In this document: positions 1 to 9,056 of the stretch, piece by piece | Position numbering within the stretch: the stretch's first letter is position 1 | Layout of the letters: each line of letters opens with the position of its first letter | Origin: Hyphomicrobiales bacterium | Lineage (GTDB): Bacteria > Pseudomonadota > Alphaproteobacteria > Rhizobiales > Rhizobiaceae | Assembly: GCA_900473185.1 (NCBI GenBank) | Contig: UCKU01000008.1 | Span: forward strand, 1 to 64,000 | Direction of reading: 5' to 3' | Length of the DNA stretch: 64,000 nucleotides | Translations under genes and position numbers: made by a program | The notes under the pieces: generated by a model | Told to the model about the DNA's origin: nothing | Database searches by the model: none | The model's input: the letters and a program-made list of their open reading frames with translations, nothing else

Positions 1-146
1 GTTCAGTGTATCGGGAGGGCGCACCGTCCGGCCGGGGGCTATCGTCTCCGGTCGACAGAGCTTCGGGGCCGGCAATCTTGGCGGCTCTAAAAGGGGCGTT
101 GGGGTGTTTCCTCAGACACGCCAACTGCTTGTTTCAGATGGAAAAC

Positions 147-179
147 AGCGCCTAGCGGCGCTTAAAACAGGAGAGGGAA
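147..179 (+). promoter_or_regulatory. Leader hairpin and ribosome binding site of the sugar-binding protein gene
   Basis: Six-base inverted repeat AGCGCC/GGCGCT (147-152 and 157-162) with a four-base loop, immediately followed by a strong Shine-Dalgarno AGGAG (169-173) six bases before the ATG at 180. The hairpin sits just upstream of the ribosome binding site and could shape translation or mRNA stability; that role is inference. The preceding bases (1-146) hold no gene I can support. One frame is open from the left edge to a stop at 88-90 and might be the tail of an upstream gene. Confidence 0.4.
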
Positions 180-1439
180 ATGAAAAACACTGCTCTGAAA
201 AGCTTGCTGCTTGCCTCCAGCCTGCTGTCGTCAGCCGGCCTCGTTCATGCCGCCGACGTGACGCTTACCGTTGAAAGCTGGCGTAACGACGACCTGCAGA
301 TCTGGCAGGAAAAGATCATCCCGGCTTTCGAAGCCAAGAACCCGGGCATCAAGATCGTCTTCTCGCCGACCGCTCCGACTGAATACAATGCTTCGCTGAA
401 TGCCAAGCTCGATGCAGGTTCTGCAGGCGACATCATCACCTGCCGTCCGTTCGATGCCTCGCTCGAACTCTTCAACAAGAAGCAGCTCGTCGATCTGACC
501 AGCCTGTCCGGCATGGAAAACTTCTCGCCGGTCGCCAAGGCTGCATGGTCGACGGACGACGGCAAGTCGACCTTCTGCGTGCCGATGGCTTCGGTCATCC
601 ACGGCTTCATCTACAACAAGGATGCCTTCGACAAGCTCGGCATCGCTGTTCCGAAGACGGAAGACGAGTTCTTCAAGGCTCTCGACAAGATCAAGGCTGA
701 CGGCACCTACATCCCGCTCGCCATGGGCACGAAGGACCTCTGGGAAGCCGCCACCATGGGCTACCAGAATATCGGCCCGAACTACTGGAAGGGAGAAGAG
801 GGCCGCGAAGCCCTGATCGCCGGTAAGCAGAAGCTGACTGACGCCGACTGGGTCAAGCCGTACGAAGAGCTTGCCAAGTGGAAGCCTTACCTTGGTGACG
901 GTTTCGAAGCCCAGACCTACTCGGACAGCCAGAACCTCTTCACGCTCGGCCGCGCCGCCATCTACCCGGCCGGCTCCTGGGAAATCTCGCTGTTCAACAC
1001 GCAGGCGCAGTTCAAGATGGGCGCCTTCCCGCCGCCGGTTCCGAAGGCTGGCGATACGGGCTACATTTCCGACCATCCGGATATCGGCGTTGCCCTGAAC
1101 GCCAAGAGCACGCACCAGGAAGAAGCGAAGAAGTTCCTCACCTGGGTCGCTTCGCCTGAGTTTGCGGACATCTATGCGAACTCCCTGCCTGGCTTCTTCA
1201 GCCTGAACTCCAGCCCGGTCAAGATGAGCGATCCGCTTGCTCAGGAATTCGTTTCCTGGCGCGGCCCGTACAAGTCGACCGTCCGCTCGACCTATCAGAT
1301 CCTGTCGCGCGGCACGCCGAACCTCGAAAACGAGACCTGGGTTGAATCGGCAAACGTCATCAACGGCACGGACACCCCGGCCGCTGCTGCCGAAAAGCTC
1401 CAGAAGGGCCTCGACAGCTGGTACAAGCCGGCGAAGTGA
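180..1439 (+). CDS. Sugar ABC transporter substrate-binding protein (CUT1 type)
   Basis: Periplasmic solute-binding protein of family 1, 419 residues, delivering a sugar to the permeases encoded just downstream. Residues 1-24 form a Sec signal peptide ending in VHA before ADVTLTVESW; there is no lipobox cysteine. The body has the usual features of carbohydrate-binding proteins (an early TAPTEYNASL stretch, AGDIITCRPF, and a late GSWEIS segment). The start is fixed by a strong Shine-Dalgarno six bases upstream. It is the first gene of an operon with two permeases, a dehydrogenase and an ATPase. The substrate cannot be read from the sequence; the accompanying Gfo/Idh/MocA enzyme suggests a sugar, polyol or glycoside. 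Confidence 0.9.
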   Translation: MKNTALKSLLLASSLLSSAGLVHAADVTLTVESWRNDDLQIWQEKIIPAFEAKNPGIKIVFSPTAPTEYNASLNAKLDAGSAGDIITCRPFDASLELFNKKQLVDLTSLSGMENFSPVAKAAWSTDDGKSTFCVPMASVIHGFIYNKDAFDKLGIAVPKTEDEFFKALDKIKADGTYIPLAMGTKDLWEAATMGYQNIGPNYWKGEEGREALIAGKQKLTDADWVKPYEELAKWKPYLGDGFEAQTYSDSQNLFTLGRAAIYPAGSWEISLFNTQAQFKMGAFPPPVPKAGDTGYISDHPDIGVALNAKSTHQEEAKKFLTWVASPEFADIYANSLPGFFSLNSSPVKMSDPLAQEFVSWRGPYKSTVRSTYQILSRGTPNLENETWVESANVINGTDTPAAAAEKLQKGLDSWYKPAK

Positions 1440-1452
1440 GGTTTTGAAGGTG

Positions 1453-1477
1453 AGGGGCGGTCTATCAGGCCGCCCCT
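1453..1477 (+). other. Intercistronic stem-loop after the binding-protein gene
   Basis: Perfect 8-bp stem AGGGGCGG/CCGCCCCT with a nine-base loop, 13 bases after the stop of the binding-protein gene. There is no U-run, so it is probably not a full terminator. Stem-loops at this place commonly protect the upstream mRNA and give more binding protein than permease; that function here is inferred. Its right arm merges with the repeat-like sequence that follows. Confidence 0.5.
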
Positions 1478-1634
1478 TATCGGCCTGCCGGCCATCTTGT
1501 CCCACGAGGGGCAGGAGACTCGCAGCCGCCTCTTAGCCCGTGGTTTTCAGGTATGGGCATGCCTGCTCTCCGAATAGAGGGAGAGGGGAGTGAGGGGCAA
1601 GATTTCCACCTGCGCTGCGCCCTCCGGCCCAGCC
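1468..1634. repeat. Probable rhizobial intergenic mosaic (RIME-like) repeat
   Basis: The 215-base gap between the binding-protein and first permease genes is unusually long for this operon. It contains blocks I recognise from repeated rhizobial intergenic elements: a CTGCCGGCC-type core near 1490, CGAGGGGCAGGAGACTCG near 1506-1523, and a purine-rich GAGGGAGAGGGGAGTGAGGG block near 1578-1597. Several short inverted repeats lie inside. The assignment rests on remembered resemblance, and the boundaries are approximate. Only a self-comparison of the whole genome can confirm multiple copies. Confidence 0.45.
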
Positions 1635-1654
1635 AATAAAAACAGGCAAAAGCC

Positions 1655-2602
1655 ATGAGCGAAGCCGACAACGCAGTCGACCTGATCCCGATCAAGCGTC
1701 CCATACGCTGGCATATCGGCATCTTCCTTCTTCCGGCCTTCATCGTCTATACGGCGATCATGATCCTGCCGCTGATCGAAACGCTCCGGCTTTCCTTCTA
1801 CAATACGGTTGATGGCGCACCGGCTTTCGTTGGCTTTGCCAATTACAAGGTTCTCTTCGGCGATGCCCGCTGGGTGCATGACTTCTGGAATGCGCTGCGC
1901 AACAACGTGATCTTCTTCATCATCCATATGTGCGTGCAGAACCCGATCGGGATTGCGCTTGCCGCACTGCTGTCGACGCCGCGGCTTCGCTTCGTTGCCT
2001 TCTACCGTACGGCAATCTTCCTGCCGACGCTGCTCTCCTTCGTCATCGTCGGCTTCATCTGGAAGCTGATCCTCTCGCCGATCTGGGGTGTCGCGCCCTG
2101 GCTGATGAGCCTTGTCGGCATGAAATGGGCCTTTGCGCCCTGGCTCGGCCAGTCCGGTCCGGCGCTGGTTGCCGTGTCGCTAATCTCCAACTGGCAATAT
2201 ATCGGCATCCCGATGATGCTGATCTATGCGGCGCTTCTCAGCATCCCAGAAGAGGTGATCGAGGCTGCCGAATGCGACGGCATTACCGGTTGGGCGCAGT
2301 TCTGGAAGATCAAGCTGCCGCTGATCCTGCCGGCAATCGGCATCATCTCGATCCTGACCTTCGTCGGCAACTTCAATGCTTTCGACCTGATCTATACGGT
2401 GCAGGGCGCGCTTGCCGGCCCTGATATGTCGACAGATATTCTGGGCACGCTGCTCTATCGCACCTTCTTCGGCTTTCAGCTGCAGCTCGGCGACCGCTCC
2501 ATGGGGGCGACGATCGCAACCGTGATGTTCCTGATCATCCTTGCCGGCGTGTCCTTCTATCTTTTCGCTATCCAGCGGCGCATGCGCCGCTACCAGTTCT
2601 GA
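1655..2602 (+). CDS. Sugar ABC transporter permease, MalF/UgpA-like
   Basis: Inner-membrane permease of 315 residues with about six hydrophobic spans and a cytoplasmic N-terminus (residues 1-30). The family EAA loop, contacting the ATPase, is visible as EAAECDGITGWAQFWKIKLP near residues 204-223. It forms the transmembrane pair with the product of the next gene. The ATG at 1655 lies after the long, repeat-like gap. The stop is followed after 14 bases by the next start, so the two permeases are translated as a unit. Confidence 0.9.
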   Translation: MSEADNAVDLIPIKRPIRWHIGIFLLPAFIVYTAIMILPLIETLRLSFYNTVDGAPAFVGFANYKVLFGDARWVHDFWNALRNNVIFFIIHMCVQNPIGIALAALLSTPRLRFVAFYRTAIFLPTLLSFVIVGFIWKLILSPIWGVAPWLMSLVGMKWAFAPWLGQSGPALVAVSLISNWQYIGIPMMLIYAALLSIPEEVIEAAECDGITGWAQFWKIKLPLILPAIGIISILTFVGNFNAFDLIYTVQGALAGPDMSTDILGTLLYRTFFGFQLQLGDRSMGATIATVMFLIILAGVSFYLFAIQRRMRRYQF

Positions 2603-2616
2603 GGAGTGTGAGCCCC

Positions 2617-3459
2617 ATGTCGAACAGAGCGCGCACATCTCCCATCCGTGCCGGCCTCGTGCATCTGGCGCTGATCGGCTACACGCTGATCGCCATCTTT
2701 CCGGTGTTCCTGACGATCGTCAATTCGTTCAAGGACCGCAACTCGATCTTCCGATCGCCGCTGCAGGTGCCGACACCTTCGACCTTCAGCCTCGTCGGTT
2801 ACCAGACGGTGCTGGGGCAGGGTGACTTCGCCACCTATTTCCAGAACAGCTTCATCGTGACGATTGTTGCGATCTTCCTTGTGCTGCTGTTCGGGGCGAT
2901 GGCGGCCTTTGCGCTGTCGGAATATCGCTTCAGGGGCAATACGCTCATGGGCCTCTATATGGCGATCGGCATCATGATCCCAATCCGCCTCGGCACGGTC
3001 GCCATCCTGCAGGGCATGGTCGCGACCGGCCTCGTCAATACGCTGACGGCGCTGATCCTCGTCTATACGGCGCAGGGTATCCCGCTTGCGATCTTCATTC
3101 TCTCGGAATTCATGCGCACCGTCTCAGACGACCTGAAGAATGCCGGTCGTATCGACGGGCTCTCGGAATATTCGATTTTCTTCCGCCTCGTGCTGCCTTT
3201 GGTGCGGCCGGCCATGGCGACGGTCGCCGTCTTCACGATGATCCCGATCTGGAACGATCTGTGGTTCCCGTTGATTCTCGCGCCATCCGAAGCCACCAAG
3301 ACCGTGACGCTCGGCTCGCAGATCTTCATCGGCCAGTTCGTAACCAACTGGAATGCGGTTCTGGCAGCACTGTCGCTCGCGATCCTGCCGATCCTCGTTC
3401 TCTACGTCATCTTCTCGCGGCAGCTGATCCGCGGCATTACCTCGGGAGCCGTCAAGTGA
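2617..3459 (+). CDS. Sugar ABC transporter permease, MalG/UgpE-like
   Basis: Second inner-membrane permease, 280 residues from the ATG at 2617. That start has the Shine-Dalgarno GAGGAG (2601-2606) at correct spacing; the GTG at 2608 lies too close to it. About six membrane spans are visible, and the EAA loop reads NAGRIDGLSEYSIFFRLVLP near residues 173-192. The C-terminus [13 protein letters not shown] is the typical MalG-like ending. Its last codons overlap the dehydrogenase start (GTGA at 3456-3459), so the two are translationally coupled. Confidence 0.9.
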   Translation: MSNRARTSPIRAGLVHLALIGYTLIAIFPVFLTIVNSFKDRNSIFRSPLQVPTPSTFSLVGYQTVLGQGDFATYFQNSFIVTIVAIFLVLLFGAMAAFALSEYRFRGNTLMGLYMAIGIMIPIRLGTVAILQGMVATGLVNTLTALILVYTAQGIPLAIFILSEFMRTVSDDLKNAGRIDGLSEYSIFFRLVLPLVRPAMATVAVFTMIPIWNDLWFPLILAPSEATKTVTLGSQIFIGQFVTNWNAVLAALSLAILPILVLYVIFSRQLIRGITSGAVK

Positions 3460-4523
3460 GCCAATCCGAAAAGCCGATCCGCGTCCTCGTTGCCGGCCTC
3501 GGCAATATGGGCCGCAGCCATGCGCTCGCCTATCACAACAATCCGGGCTTCGAGATCGTCGGCCTCGTCAACCGCTCCAAGCCGTCGCAGCTCGCGCCGG
3601 AACTGGATCAATACACGATTCATCCTGACTTCATGACGGCGCTTACCGAGTTGAAGCCGGATCTCTGCTCGATCAACACCTATTCCGACAGCCATGCCGA
3701 TTATGCCGTGGCTGCCTTCGAGGCCGGCTGCGACGTCTTCGTCGAAAAGCCGCTGGCAACGACGGTTGCCGATGCGGAGCGCGTCGTGGCCGCGGCGAAG
3801 AAGGCCGGCAAGAAGCTGGTCATCGGTTATATCCTTCGCCACCATCCATCCTGGAAGAAGCTGATCGAGGAGGCGCGGAAGCTCGGCGGCCCCTATGTCT
3901 TCCGCATGAACCTCAATCAGCAGTCCAGCGGCCCGACCTGGGCGACGCACAAGTCGCTGATGCAGACGACTTCGCCGATCGTCGATTGCGGCGTCCACTA
4001 TGTCGACGTCATGTGCCAGATCACCGATGCCAAGGCGGTCGAGGTGCGCGGCATGGGCCTGCGCCTGTCGAACGAAATCGCGTCCGACATGTATAATTAC
4101 GGCCACCTGCAGGTGCTCTACGAAGATGGTTCCGTCGGCTGGTACGAGGCCGGCTGGGGACCGATGATTTCCGAGACCGCCTTCTTCGTGAAGGACGTCA
4201 TGTCGCCAAACGGCGCCGTTTCGATCGTCATGGATCCGAAGGCGAAGTCCGACGATATCGACACGCATACCAAGACCTCTGTCATCCGGCTGCACACGGC
4301 AGAGACCGGGCCTGATGGCAAGTTCATTCGTCCCGATCAGGACATGACGATGGAAGGCGAGCCCGGCCATCAGGCGCTTTGCGACCTGGAACAGGCCTTC
4401 GTGCTGCGCGCTGTCAGCGAGGATCTGGACCTTACCCGCCATATGGATGACGCCGTGGCCTCGCTGCGCATCTGCCTTGCCGCTGACGAAAGCGTGCGCA
4501 CCGGCCGACCGGTTAGACTATAA
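3456..4523 (+). CDS. Gfo/Idh/MocA family NAD(P)-dependent oxidoreductase
   Basis: Cytoplasmic dehydrogenase of 355 residues starting at a GTG that overlaps the preceding stop by four bases. The N-terminal Rossmann motif is [15 protein letters not shown], followed by the family EKPLATT motif (Lys of the EKP motif near residue 99). The C-terminal half carries the substrate domain, with CGVHYVDVM containing the conserved His. These enzymes oxidise sugars, inositols or sugar acids. Being embedded between the permease and ATPase genes suggests that it acts on the imported compound. The exact substrate is unknown. Confidence 0.88.
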   Translation: MSQSEKPIRVLVAGLGNMGRSHALAYHNNPGFEIVGLVNRSKPSQLAPELDQYTIHPDFMTALTELKPDLCSINTYSDSHADYAVAAFEAGCDVFVEKPLATTVADAERVVAAAKKAGKKLVIGYILRHHPSWKKLIEEARKLGGPYVFRMNLNQQSSGPTWATHKSLMQTTSPIVDCGVHYVDVMCQITDAKAVEVRGMGLRLSNEIASDMYNYGHLQVLYEDGSVGWYEAGWGPMISETAFFVKDVMSPNGAVSIVMDPKAKSDDIDTHTKTSVIRLHTAETGPDGKFIRPDQDMTMEGEPGHQALCDLEQAFVLRAVSEDLDLTRHMDDAVASLRICLAADESVRTGRPVRL

Positions 4524-4533
4524 GGAAAGACTA

Positions 4534-5535
4534 GTGGGATCGCTTCAACTCAAATCCATCCGCAAGGCCTACGGCAAGCATGAAGTGCTGAGGGGCATCG
4601 ACCTCGAGGTCAAGGACGGGGAATTCGTCATTTTCGTTGGCCCTTCCGGCTGCGGAAAATCAACCCTGCTGCGCAGCATTGCCGGCCTGGAAGACGTCAC
4701 CTCCGGGGCCGTCATCATCAACGGCCGCGACGAGACGCTGACGCCGCCGGCCAAGCGCGGCATCGCCATGGTGTTCCAGTCCTACGCGCTCTATCCGCAC
4801 CTGACGGTCAAGGACAATATGGGCCTCGGCCTCAAGCAAGCCGGTACGGCCAAGGACGAGATCGAGAAGCGGGTGAGCAAGGCGTCGTCGATGCTGTCGC
4901 TCGAACAATATCTGGCGCGTCGTCCGGCCGAGCTTTCCGGTGGTCAGCGCCAGCGCGTGGCGATCGGCCGTGCGATCGTGCGCGAGCCGGAACTCTTCCT
5001 GTTCGACGAGCCGCTCTCCAACCTCGACGCAGCGTTGCGCGTGCAGACGCGCCTCGAAATCGCCCGCCTGCACCGCAGCCTCAAGGCGACCATGATCTAC
5101 GTTACCCACGATCAGGTCGAAGCCATGACGCTCGCCGACAAGATCGTGGTGTTGAACGCCGGCGCAATCGAGCAAATCGGTTCGCCGATGGAACTCTATA
5201 ACCGCCCGGCCAATACTTTTGTCGCGGGCTTCATCGGCTCTCCGCAGATGAACTTCATTGCCGGCGACAAGGTCGGCGATACGGACGCAAAGACGATCGG
5301 CATCCGCCCCGAGCACCTGACGCTGTCGCGCGACAACGGTACCTGGAAGGCGAAGACCGTGCATGTCGAGCATCTCGGCGCCGATACAATCGTCTATCTG
5401 GAATCCGACCAGTGCGGCCTGCTGACCGCGCGTCTCTTCGGCGAACACAAGTATGAACCCGATGAGATTGTCTATGCGACACCCGATGGCGGCCACGTCC
5501 ATCGCTTCGATGCGAATGACCAAGCGATCCGCTGA
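4534..5535 (+). CDS. Sugar ABC transporter ATP-binding protein (MalK/UgpC-like)
   Basis: ATPase energising the permease pair, 333 residues from the GTG at 4534. That start has an AAGGAAAG Shine-Dalgarno five bases upstream and follows the dehydrogenase stop by 10 bases; an upstream ATG at 4447 lies inside the dehydrogenase gene and lacks support. Walker A is GPSGCGKS, the Q-loop reads [11 protein letters not shown], the ABC signature LSGGQRQR, and Walker [14 protein letters not shown], followed by [10 protein letters not shown]. The C-terminal 100 residues form a TOBE-type regulatory domain ([10 protein letters not shown]), as in MalK-type CUT1 ATPases. Confidence 0.93.
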   Translation: MGSLQLKSIRKAYGKHEVLRGIDLEVKDGEFVIFVGPSGCGKSTLLRSIAGLEDVTSGAVIINGRDETLTPPAKRGIAMVFQSYALYPHLTVKDNMGLGLKQAGTAKDEIEKRVSKASSMLSLEQYLARRPAELSGGQRQRVAIGRAIVREPELFLFDEPLSNLDAALRVQTRLEIARLHRSLKATMIYVTHDQVEAMTLADKIVVLNAGAIEQIGSPMELYNRPANTFVAGFIGSPQMNFIAGDKVGDTDAKTIGIRPEHLTLSRDNGTWKAKTVHVEHLGADTIVYLESDQCGLLTARLFGEHKYEPDEIVYATPDGGHVHRFDANDQAIR

Positions 5536-5549
5536 TTGCCACCTGAATG

Positions 5550-5578
5550 AAAAGCCCCGCCATCGAGCAGGGCTTTTT
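5550..5578 (+). terminator. Rho-independent terminator of the sugar ABC operon
   Basis: Stem AAAAGCCC/GGGCTTTT with a 12-base loop and a T-run, 15 bases after the ATPase stop. It separates the operon from the convergent exporter gene on the minus strand. Confidence 0.85.
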
Positions 5579-5601
5579 CTATCGAGCGACAGATAGATGG
5601 G

Positions 5602-6515
5602 TCAGCGCCGAAAAAGCCGTCCATCGATGATGATCAGGCTCGTCATGACCAGGATCATTCCGCCAAACTCGAACGTTTCCAGCCTTTCGCCGAGAAAGAC
5701 GGTGCCCAGCAGGATCGCGCTGACGGGCACTAGCAGCGTCACCAGGGAAGCATTGGTCGCTCCGGCCGAGGCGATGAGATTGAATAGAGAATGAAGGCGA
5801 AGGCGGTGGTCAGGACCGCGAGAACCAGTACGGCCATCCATATCGGAACGGACGGCGTGACCATGTCGGTCGGGCTGTAGAAAAAGAAAACGATCGGCAG
5901 CATGAGGATGGTCGCGCCTGTCAGTTGGCCGGTCGCGACTACCGTCGGGCTTATGCCTTTGAAGCGCTTGGCGTAGACGACGGCGAAGGCATAGGAGACA
6001 GCGGCTCCGATGACTGCGAGTTTTGCCCATGTGGGGCCGCCAAGATTGGATAGAAGCCCAGGGCCGATCATGACAGCGGCGCCTGCGATGCCGATAGCGA
6101 CGCCCGCGATTTTCACGGTTGAGATCTTTTCATCCGGTGTCAGCGTATTTGCTACGAGGATCGTCCAAAGAGGTGTCTTTGCGTAGAACACGGAGGCGAG
6201 GCCGGCGCCGATTTCCGTTTGGCCGGTAAAAATCAGCGAGAACGGAATGACGTTGTTGAGCAGGGCGAGACACAGGAAAGAACCGGGCCGGGCGAGAACG
6301 GGCGCGAAGGAAATGCCGCGCAGCCTTAACCAGAGATGCCGAACCAGCGCGGCAATCGCCACGCGATAGAGGACGAGTGCCAAAGGAGGAATTTCGGATA
6401 CGGCTATGCGGGCGAAGAAGAAGGACCCGCCCCACAGGGCGCCCAGGAGCACGAGCTGGCTCCAATCCTTCGCCGACATTGATTGTGTCATCGCTACGGT
6501 GCGCAATGCCGTCAT
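5602..6515 (-). pseudogene. EamA/DMT family exporter gene split by a single-base frameshift
   Basis: Drug/metabolite transporter of the ten-helix EamA type. The N-terminal 250 residues (WGGSFFFARIAV onward) run in one frame, but after AFAFILY near position 5784 the frame is lost. The missing C-terminus (SAGATNASLVTLLVP to DGRLFRR, stop at 5602) continues in the neighbouring frame. Adding one A to the GAA at 5782-5784 (one T on the coding strand) restores ILYFNLIASAGATNAS. That aligns with the intact paralogue at 34528-35433, which has ILYFRILAAAGATNAS. It is either a recent inactivating deletion or a sequencing error. The start is uncertain: ATGs at 6515, 6491 and 6479 all lack a clear ribosome binding site. 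Confidence 0.85.
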
Positions 6516-6663
6516 CCAGTAGATGGAGATAGGCCTTGCACTCTATCCCCGGCGGGGGTGGCCGACAGCAACGGAACAATCCGGATATCCGAATTCTATG
6601 GAATCTGGTGCTGTCTTATTCCGATCGGCCGGATTGATATGTCTGGACCGAACTCAAGGGGGA

Positions 6664-6969
6664 TCAGCCGAGAACCGGGCGCATGAAGCTGCGCTCATAG
6701 CTGATGATGCTGCGGTTACGCCTGTCGAGCTCGAAGGCGGCCTGGCATTCCGGGTCGCTTGCCATACGGGTGCGATAGTCCTCATAGGCGGCAAGGCTCG
6801 GGAAGGAAAACAGCGCAACTGCGATGTTGTTTGCGCCCTCGGACGGCAGGAAATAGCCGTGATGGGCGCCGCCCATTCTGTTGACGATGGGGATCCAGAG
6901 CCGGGCGTATTGTTCGAATTCGGCAAGCTTGTAAGGGTCGATGACGTATCGCAGATGGCAGGTAATCAT
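6664..6969 (-). CDS. NIPSNAP family protein
   Basis: Small cytoplasmic protein of 101 residues starting MITCHLRYVIDPYKLAEFEQ, typical of the NIPSNAP ferredoxin-like fold (alpha-beta barrel dimers). The central GGAHHGYFLPSEG and the late ARTRM/FMRPVL-like ending fit the family. The ATG at 6969 was chosen because the family begins with this beta strand; upstream codons in the same frame look non-coding. The molecular role of bacterial NIPSNAP proteins is poorly known. It stands alone between the frameshifted exporter gene and the terminator of the ABC operon. Confidence 0.75.
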   Translation of the reverse strand: MITCHLRYVIDPYKLAEFEQYARLWIPIVNRMGGAHHGYFLPSEGANNIAVALFSFPSLAAYEDYRTRMASDPECQAAFELDRRNRSIISYERSFMRPVLG

Positions 6970-7146
6970 TGAAAGACCCCGTTGTGGAACGACCGAGCGG
7001 GTGGCCGTCCGGTCTGTATTGCTTGCCCGGATTCGAGGCAAGCCGTTGGTCAGTTCCTTTACGCTGCCTTCCGTTTCGATGCTATCTCCCTGGCCTGGAT
7101 ATTCAGAGGGGCAGGGGCTCATGAAAATTAGGTAGCAGGCATGCAA

Positions 7147-7170
7147 AAGGCGCCGCGTTGGCGGCGCCTT
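7147..7170 (-). terminator. Terminator of the minus-strand ABC operon
   Basis: Perfect ten-base stem AAGGCGCCGC/GCGGCGCCTT with a four-base loop, 24 bases past the ATPase stop. On the minus strand it is followed by TTTT. Confidence 0.75.
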
Positions 7171-7193
7171 CGTTTGATTTCAGTCTCTTTCGA

Positions 7194-8255
7194 TCAGTCG
7201 CGGATGACGAGCAGGTCGGCAGCCATGAAGCGGAGCGTCACGGTTTCGCCAGCGGCTGGCGGGGTGACGCCGGGGCTGTTGAACATGTCGAAGGAGATGA
7301 CGTTGCCGCCGACATTCATGCGGGTGCGGATGACCGAACCCAGGAAGTGGGCGGAGACGACCTGACCGGTGAGGGCGGTGTCGCTCTGGGTGCCTTCGGC
7401 AAGCGAACCAGCTTCCGGGCGGAGTGCCAGCTGAACGGTGTCGCCAGCCTTGTAGGTCTGGACGGACTGCTTCAGCGTCACACCCTGATCGCCGATCTGG
7501 ATGCGGTTGCTATCCGGGTCGAGGACCTTGGCTTCGATGAGGTTCAGCGTGCCGACGAAGGAGGCGACGAAGCGCGTTGCCGGTGTGTTGTAGATCTCGA
7601 AGGGCGTGCCGATCTGGTCGGCCTTGCCGGCGTTCATGACGACGATGCGGTCGGAGATCGAGAGCGCTTCTTCCTGGTCGTGCGTGACGAAAACCGTGGT
7701 GATGCCGAGCGACTGTTGGATCTGGCGGATTTCCTCGCGCAGCGAAACGCGGATCTTGGCATCGAGCGCCGAGAGCGGCTCGTCGAGCAGCAGAACCTGC
7801 GGCTTGACGGCAAGGGCGCGGGCGAGTGCGACGCGTTGCTGCTGGCCGCCGGACATCTGGTAGGGGAAGCGATCTGCCAGATGATCGAGCTTGATGAGGC
7901 CGAGCATTTCCTTGACCCGGCTGTCGATCTCCGGCTTCGGAGCCCCCGCGACCTTCAGGCCGAAAGCGACGTTGTCGTGCACCGTCATATTCGGGAAAAG
8001 GGCGTAGGCCTGGAAGACCATGCCGATGTTGCGCTGGTTCGGTTTCAGCGCACTCTGGTCCTTGCCGTTGATCGTCAGCGTACCGCCGGTCGGCGTTTCG
8101 AAACCGGCGATCATGCGCAGAACAGTGGTCTTGCCGCAGCCCGATGGGCCGAGGAAGGAAACGAATTCCCCTTTCTCGATGTTCATGTTGAAGTTCTTGA
8201 CGACCTGCGTCTGGCCGAAGGATTTCTGAATGTTGGTCAGCGTAAGAAAGGACAT
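7194..8255 (-). CDS. ABC transporter ATP-binding protein, PotA/FbpC-like
   Basis: ATPase of 353 residues for the uptake system encoded upstream on the same strand. Walker A is GPSGCGKTT, the Q-loop MVFQAYALFPNM, the signature MSGGQQQRVALARAL, Walker B VLLLDEPLSALDA and the switch VTHDQEEAL. A C-terminal TOBE_2-type domain (residues about 270-350; LALRPEAGSL) is typical of polyamine, iron and phosphonate-type importers. The ATG at 8255 lies 12 bases after the stop of the permease gene. The operon order is binding protein, permease, permease, ATPase. Confidence 0.92.
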   Translation of the reverse strand: MSFLTLTNIQKSFGQTQVVKNFNMNIEKGEFVSFLGPSGCGKTTVLRMIAGFETPTGGTLTINGKDQSALKPNQRNIGMVFQAYALFPNMTVHDNVAFGLKVAGAPKPEIDSRVKEMLGLIKLDHLADRFPYQMSGGQQQRVALARALAVKPQVLLLDEPLSALDAKIRVSLREEIRQIQQSLGITTVFVTHDQEEALSISDRIVVMNAGKADQIGTPFEIYNTPATRFVASFVGTLNLIEAKVLDPDSNRIQIGDQGVTLKQSVQTYKAGDTVQLALRPEAGSLAEGTQSDTALTGQVVSAHFLGSVIRTRMNVGGNVISFDMFNSPGVTPPAAGETVTLRFMAADLLVIRD

Positions 8256-8267
8256 GAGCCAAATACC

Positions 8268-9056
8268 TTATGCTTTAGCCGGGCGGGCTTTGCCAAAGCG
8301 GGAAACGAGGTTGAGCAGGCCCATGCTGAGCCAGGTGATCGAAAATGCGATGACCGCGAGCGCGGAAGGCTCATAAGCCTTGTTGGCGCCGACGAGCTGG
8401 AGGTAGGGGCCAAAGGCCGGACGGTTGAGCAGTGCGGCGAATGTGAATTCGCCCATGACAATTGCGAGCGTGATGAAGGCGCCCGAGAGCACGCCGCTCA
8501 TGACATTCGGGAAAATGCACTTGAACATGATGGTCGTCCAGCGAGCGCCGAGGCTTTCGGCGGCCTCCGTCAGCGTGCGGACGTCGATGGCGCGCATGGC
8601 TGTATCGACGGCGCGGTACATGTAGGGCAGCGACAAGGTGATGTAAGAGAAAACCAGCAGGATGTTGGTGCCCGTCGACGAATTCGTCAGCGGCAGATAG
8701 GACGACGAATTGTACATCCTGAGGTAGCCGAAAACGATGACAATCGCCGGTATGACGAGCGGTAGCAGCGTGATGAATTCGACGACCGGACGCATCTGCG
8801 GTAGGCGCAGCCGCACCCAGTAGGCTGTCGGTACGACGAGCAGCATGCCGAAGATGATGGTCAGAAACGCCATTCCCATGGAGTAGCCGAAGGTCTCGCG
8901 GAACTGAGCGTCCGAGAAGACTGACTGATAGGCATCGAAGCTATAGGTGCCGCGGCGCATGCGCAGCGAAAATTCGATCGTGCCGATCAGCGGAATGATG
9001 AAATAGGACGCGCCGAGAATGATGGCGATCCAGGCTCCGAGACGTTGAGCTTTCAT
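8268..9056 (-). CDS. ABC transporter permease, PotC-like
   Basis: Inner-membrane permease of 262 residues starting MKAQRLGAWIAIILGASYF at 9056, where ATGA overlaps the stop of the preceding permease gene. About six spans are visible, and the EAA loop reads EAAESLGARWTTIMFKCIFP near residues 169-188. A longer frame continues upstream but belongs to sequence within the PotB-like gene. It pairs with that permease to form the membrane channel. Confidence 0.9.
   Translation of the reverse strand: MKAQRLGAWIAIILGASYFIIPLIGTIEFSLRMRRGTYSFDAYQSVFSDAQFRETFGYSMGMAFLTIIFGMLLVVPTAYWVRLRLPQMRPVVEFITLLPLVIPAIVIVFGYLRMYNSSSYLPLTNSSTGTNILLVFSYITLSLPYMYRAVDTAMRAIDVRTLTEAAESLGARWTTIMFKCIFPNVMSGVLSGAFITLAIVMGEFTFAALLNRPAFGPYLQLVGANKAYEPSALAVIAFSITWLSMGLLNLVSRFGKARPAKA

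Noticed and set aside
1-90. C-terminal end of an upstream gene
   Set aside because: An open frame reaches a stop at 88-90, but 29 codons without a recognisable motif are not enough for a call.
7158-8765. A 535-codon plus-strand frame across the ABC ATPase and permease genes
   Set aside because: It is antisense to a clear ATPase with all Walker motifs, has no ribosome binding site, and its translation resembles no protein family I know.
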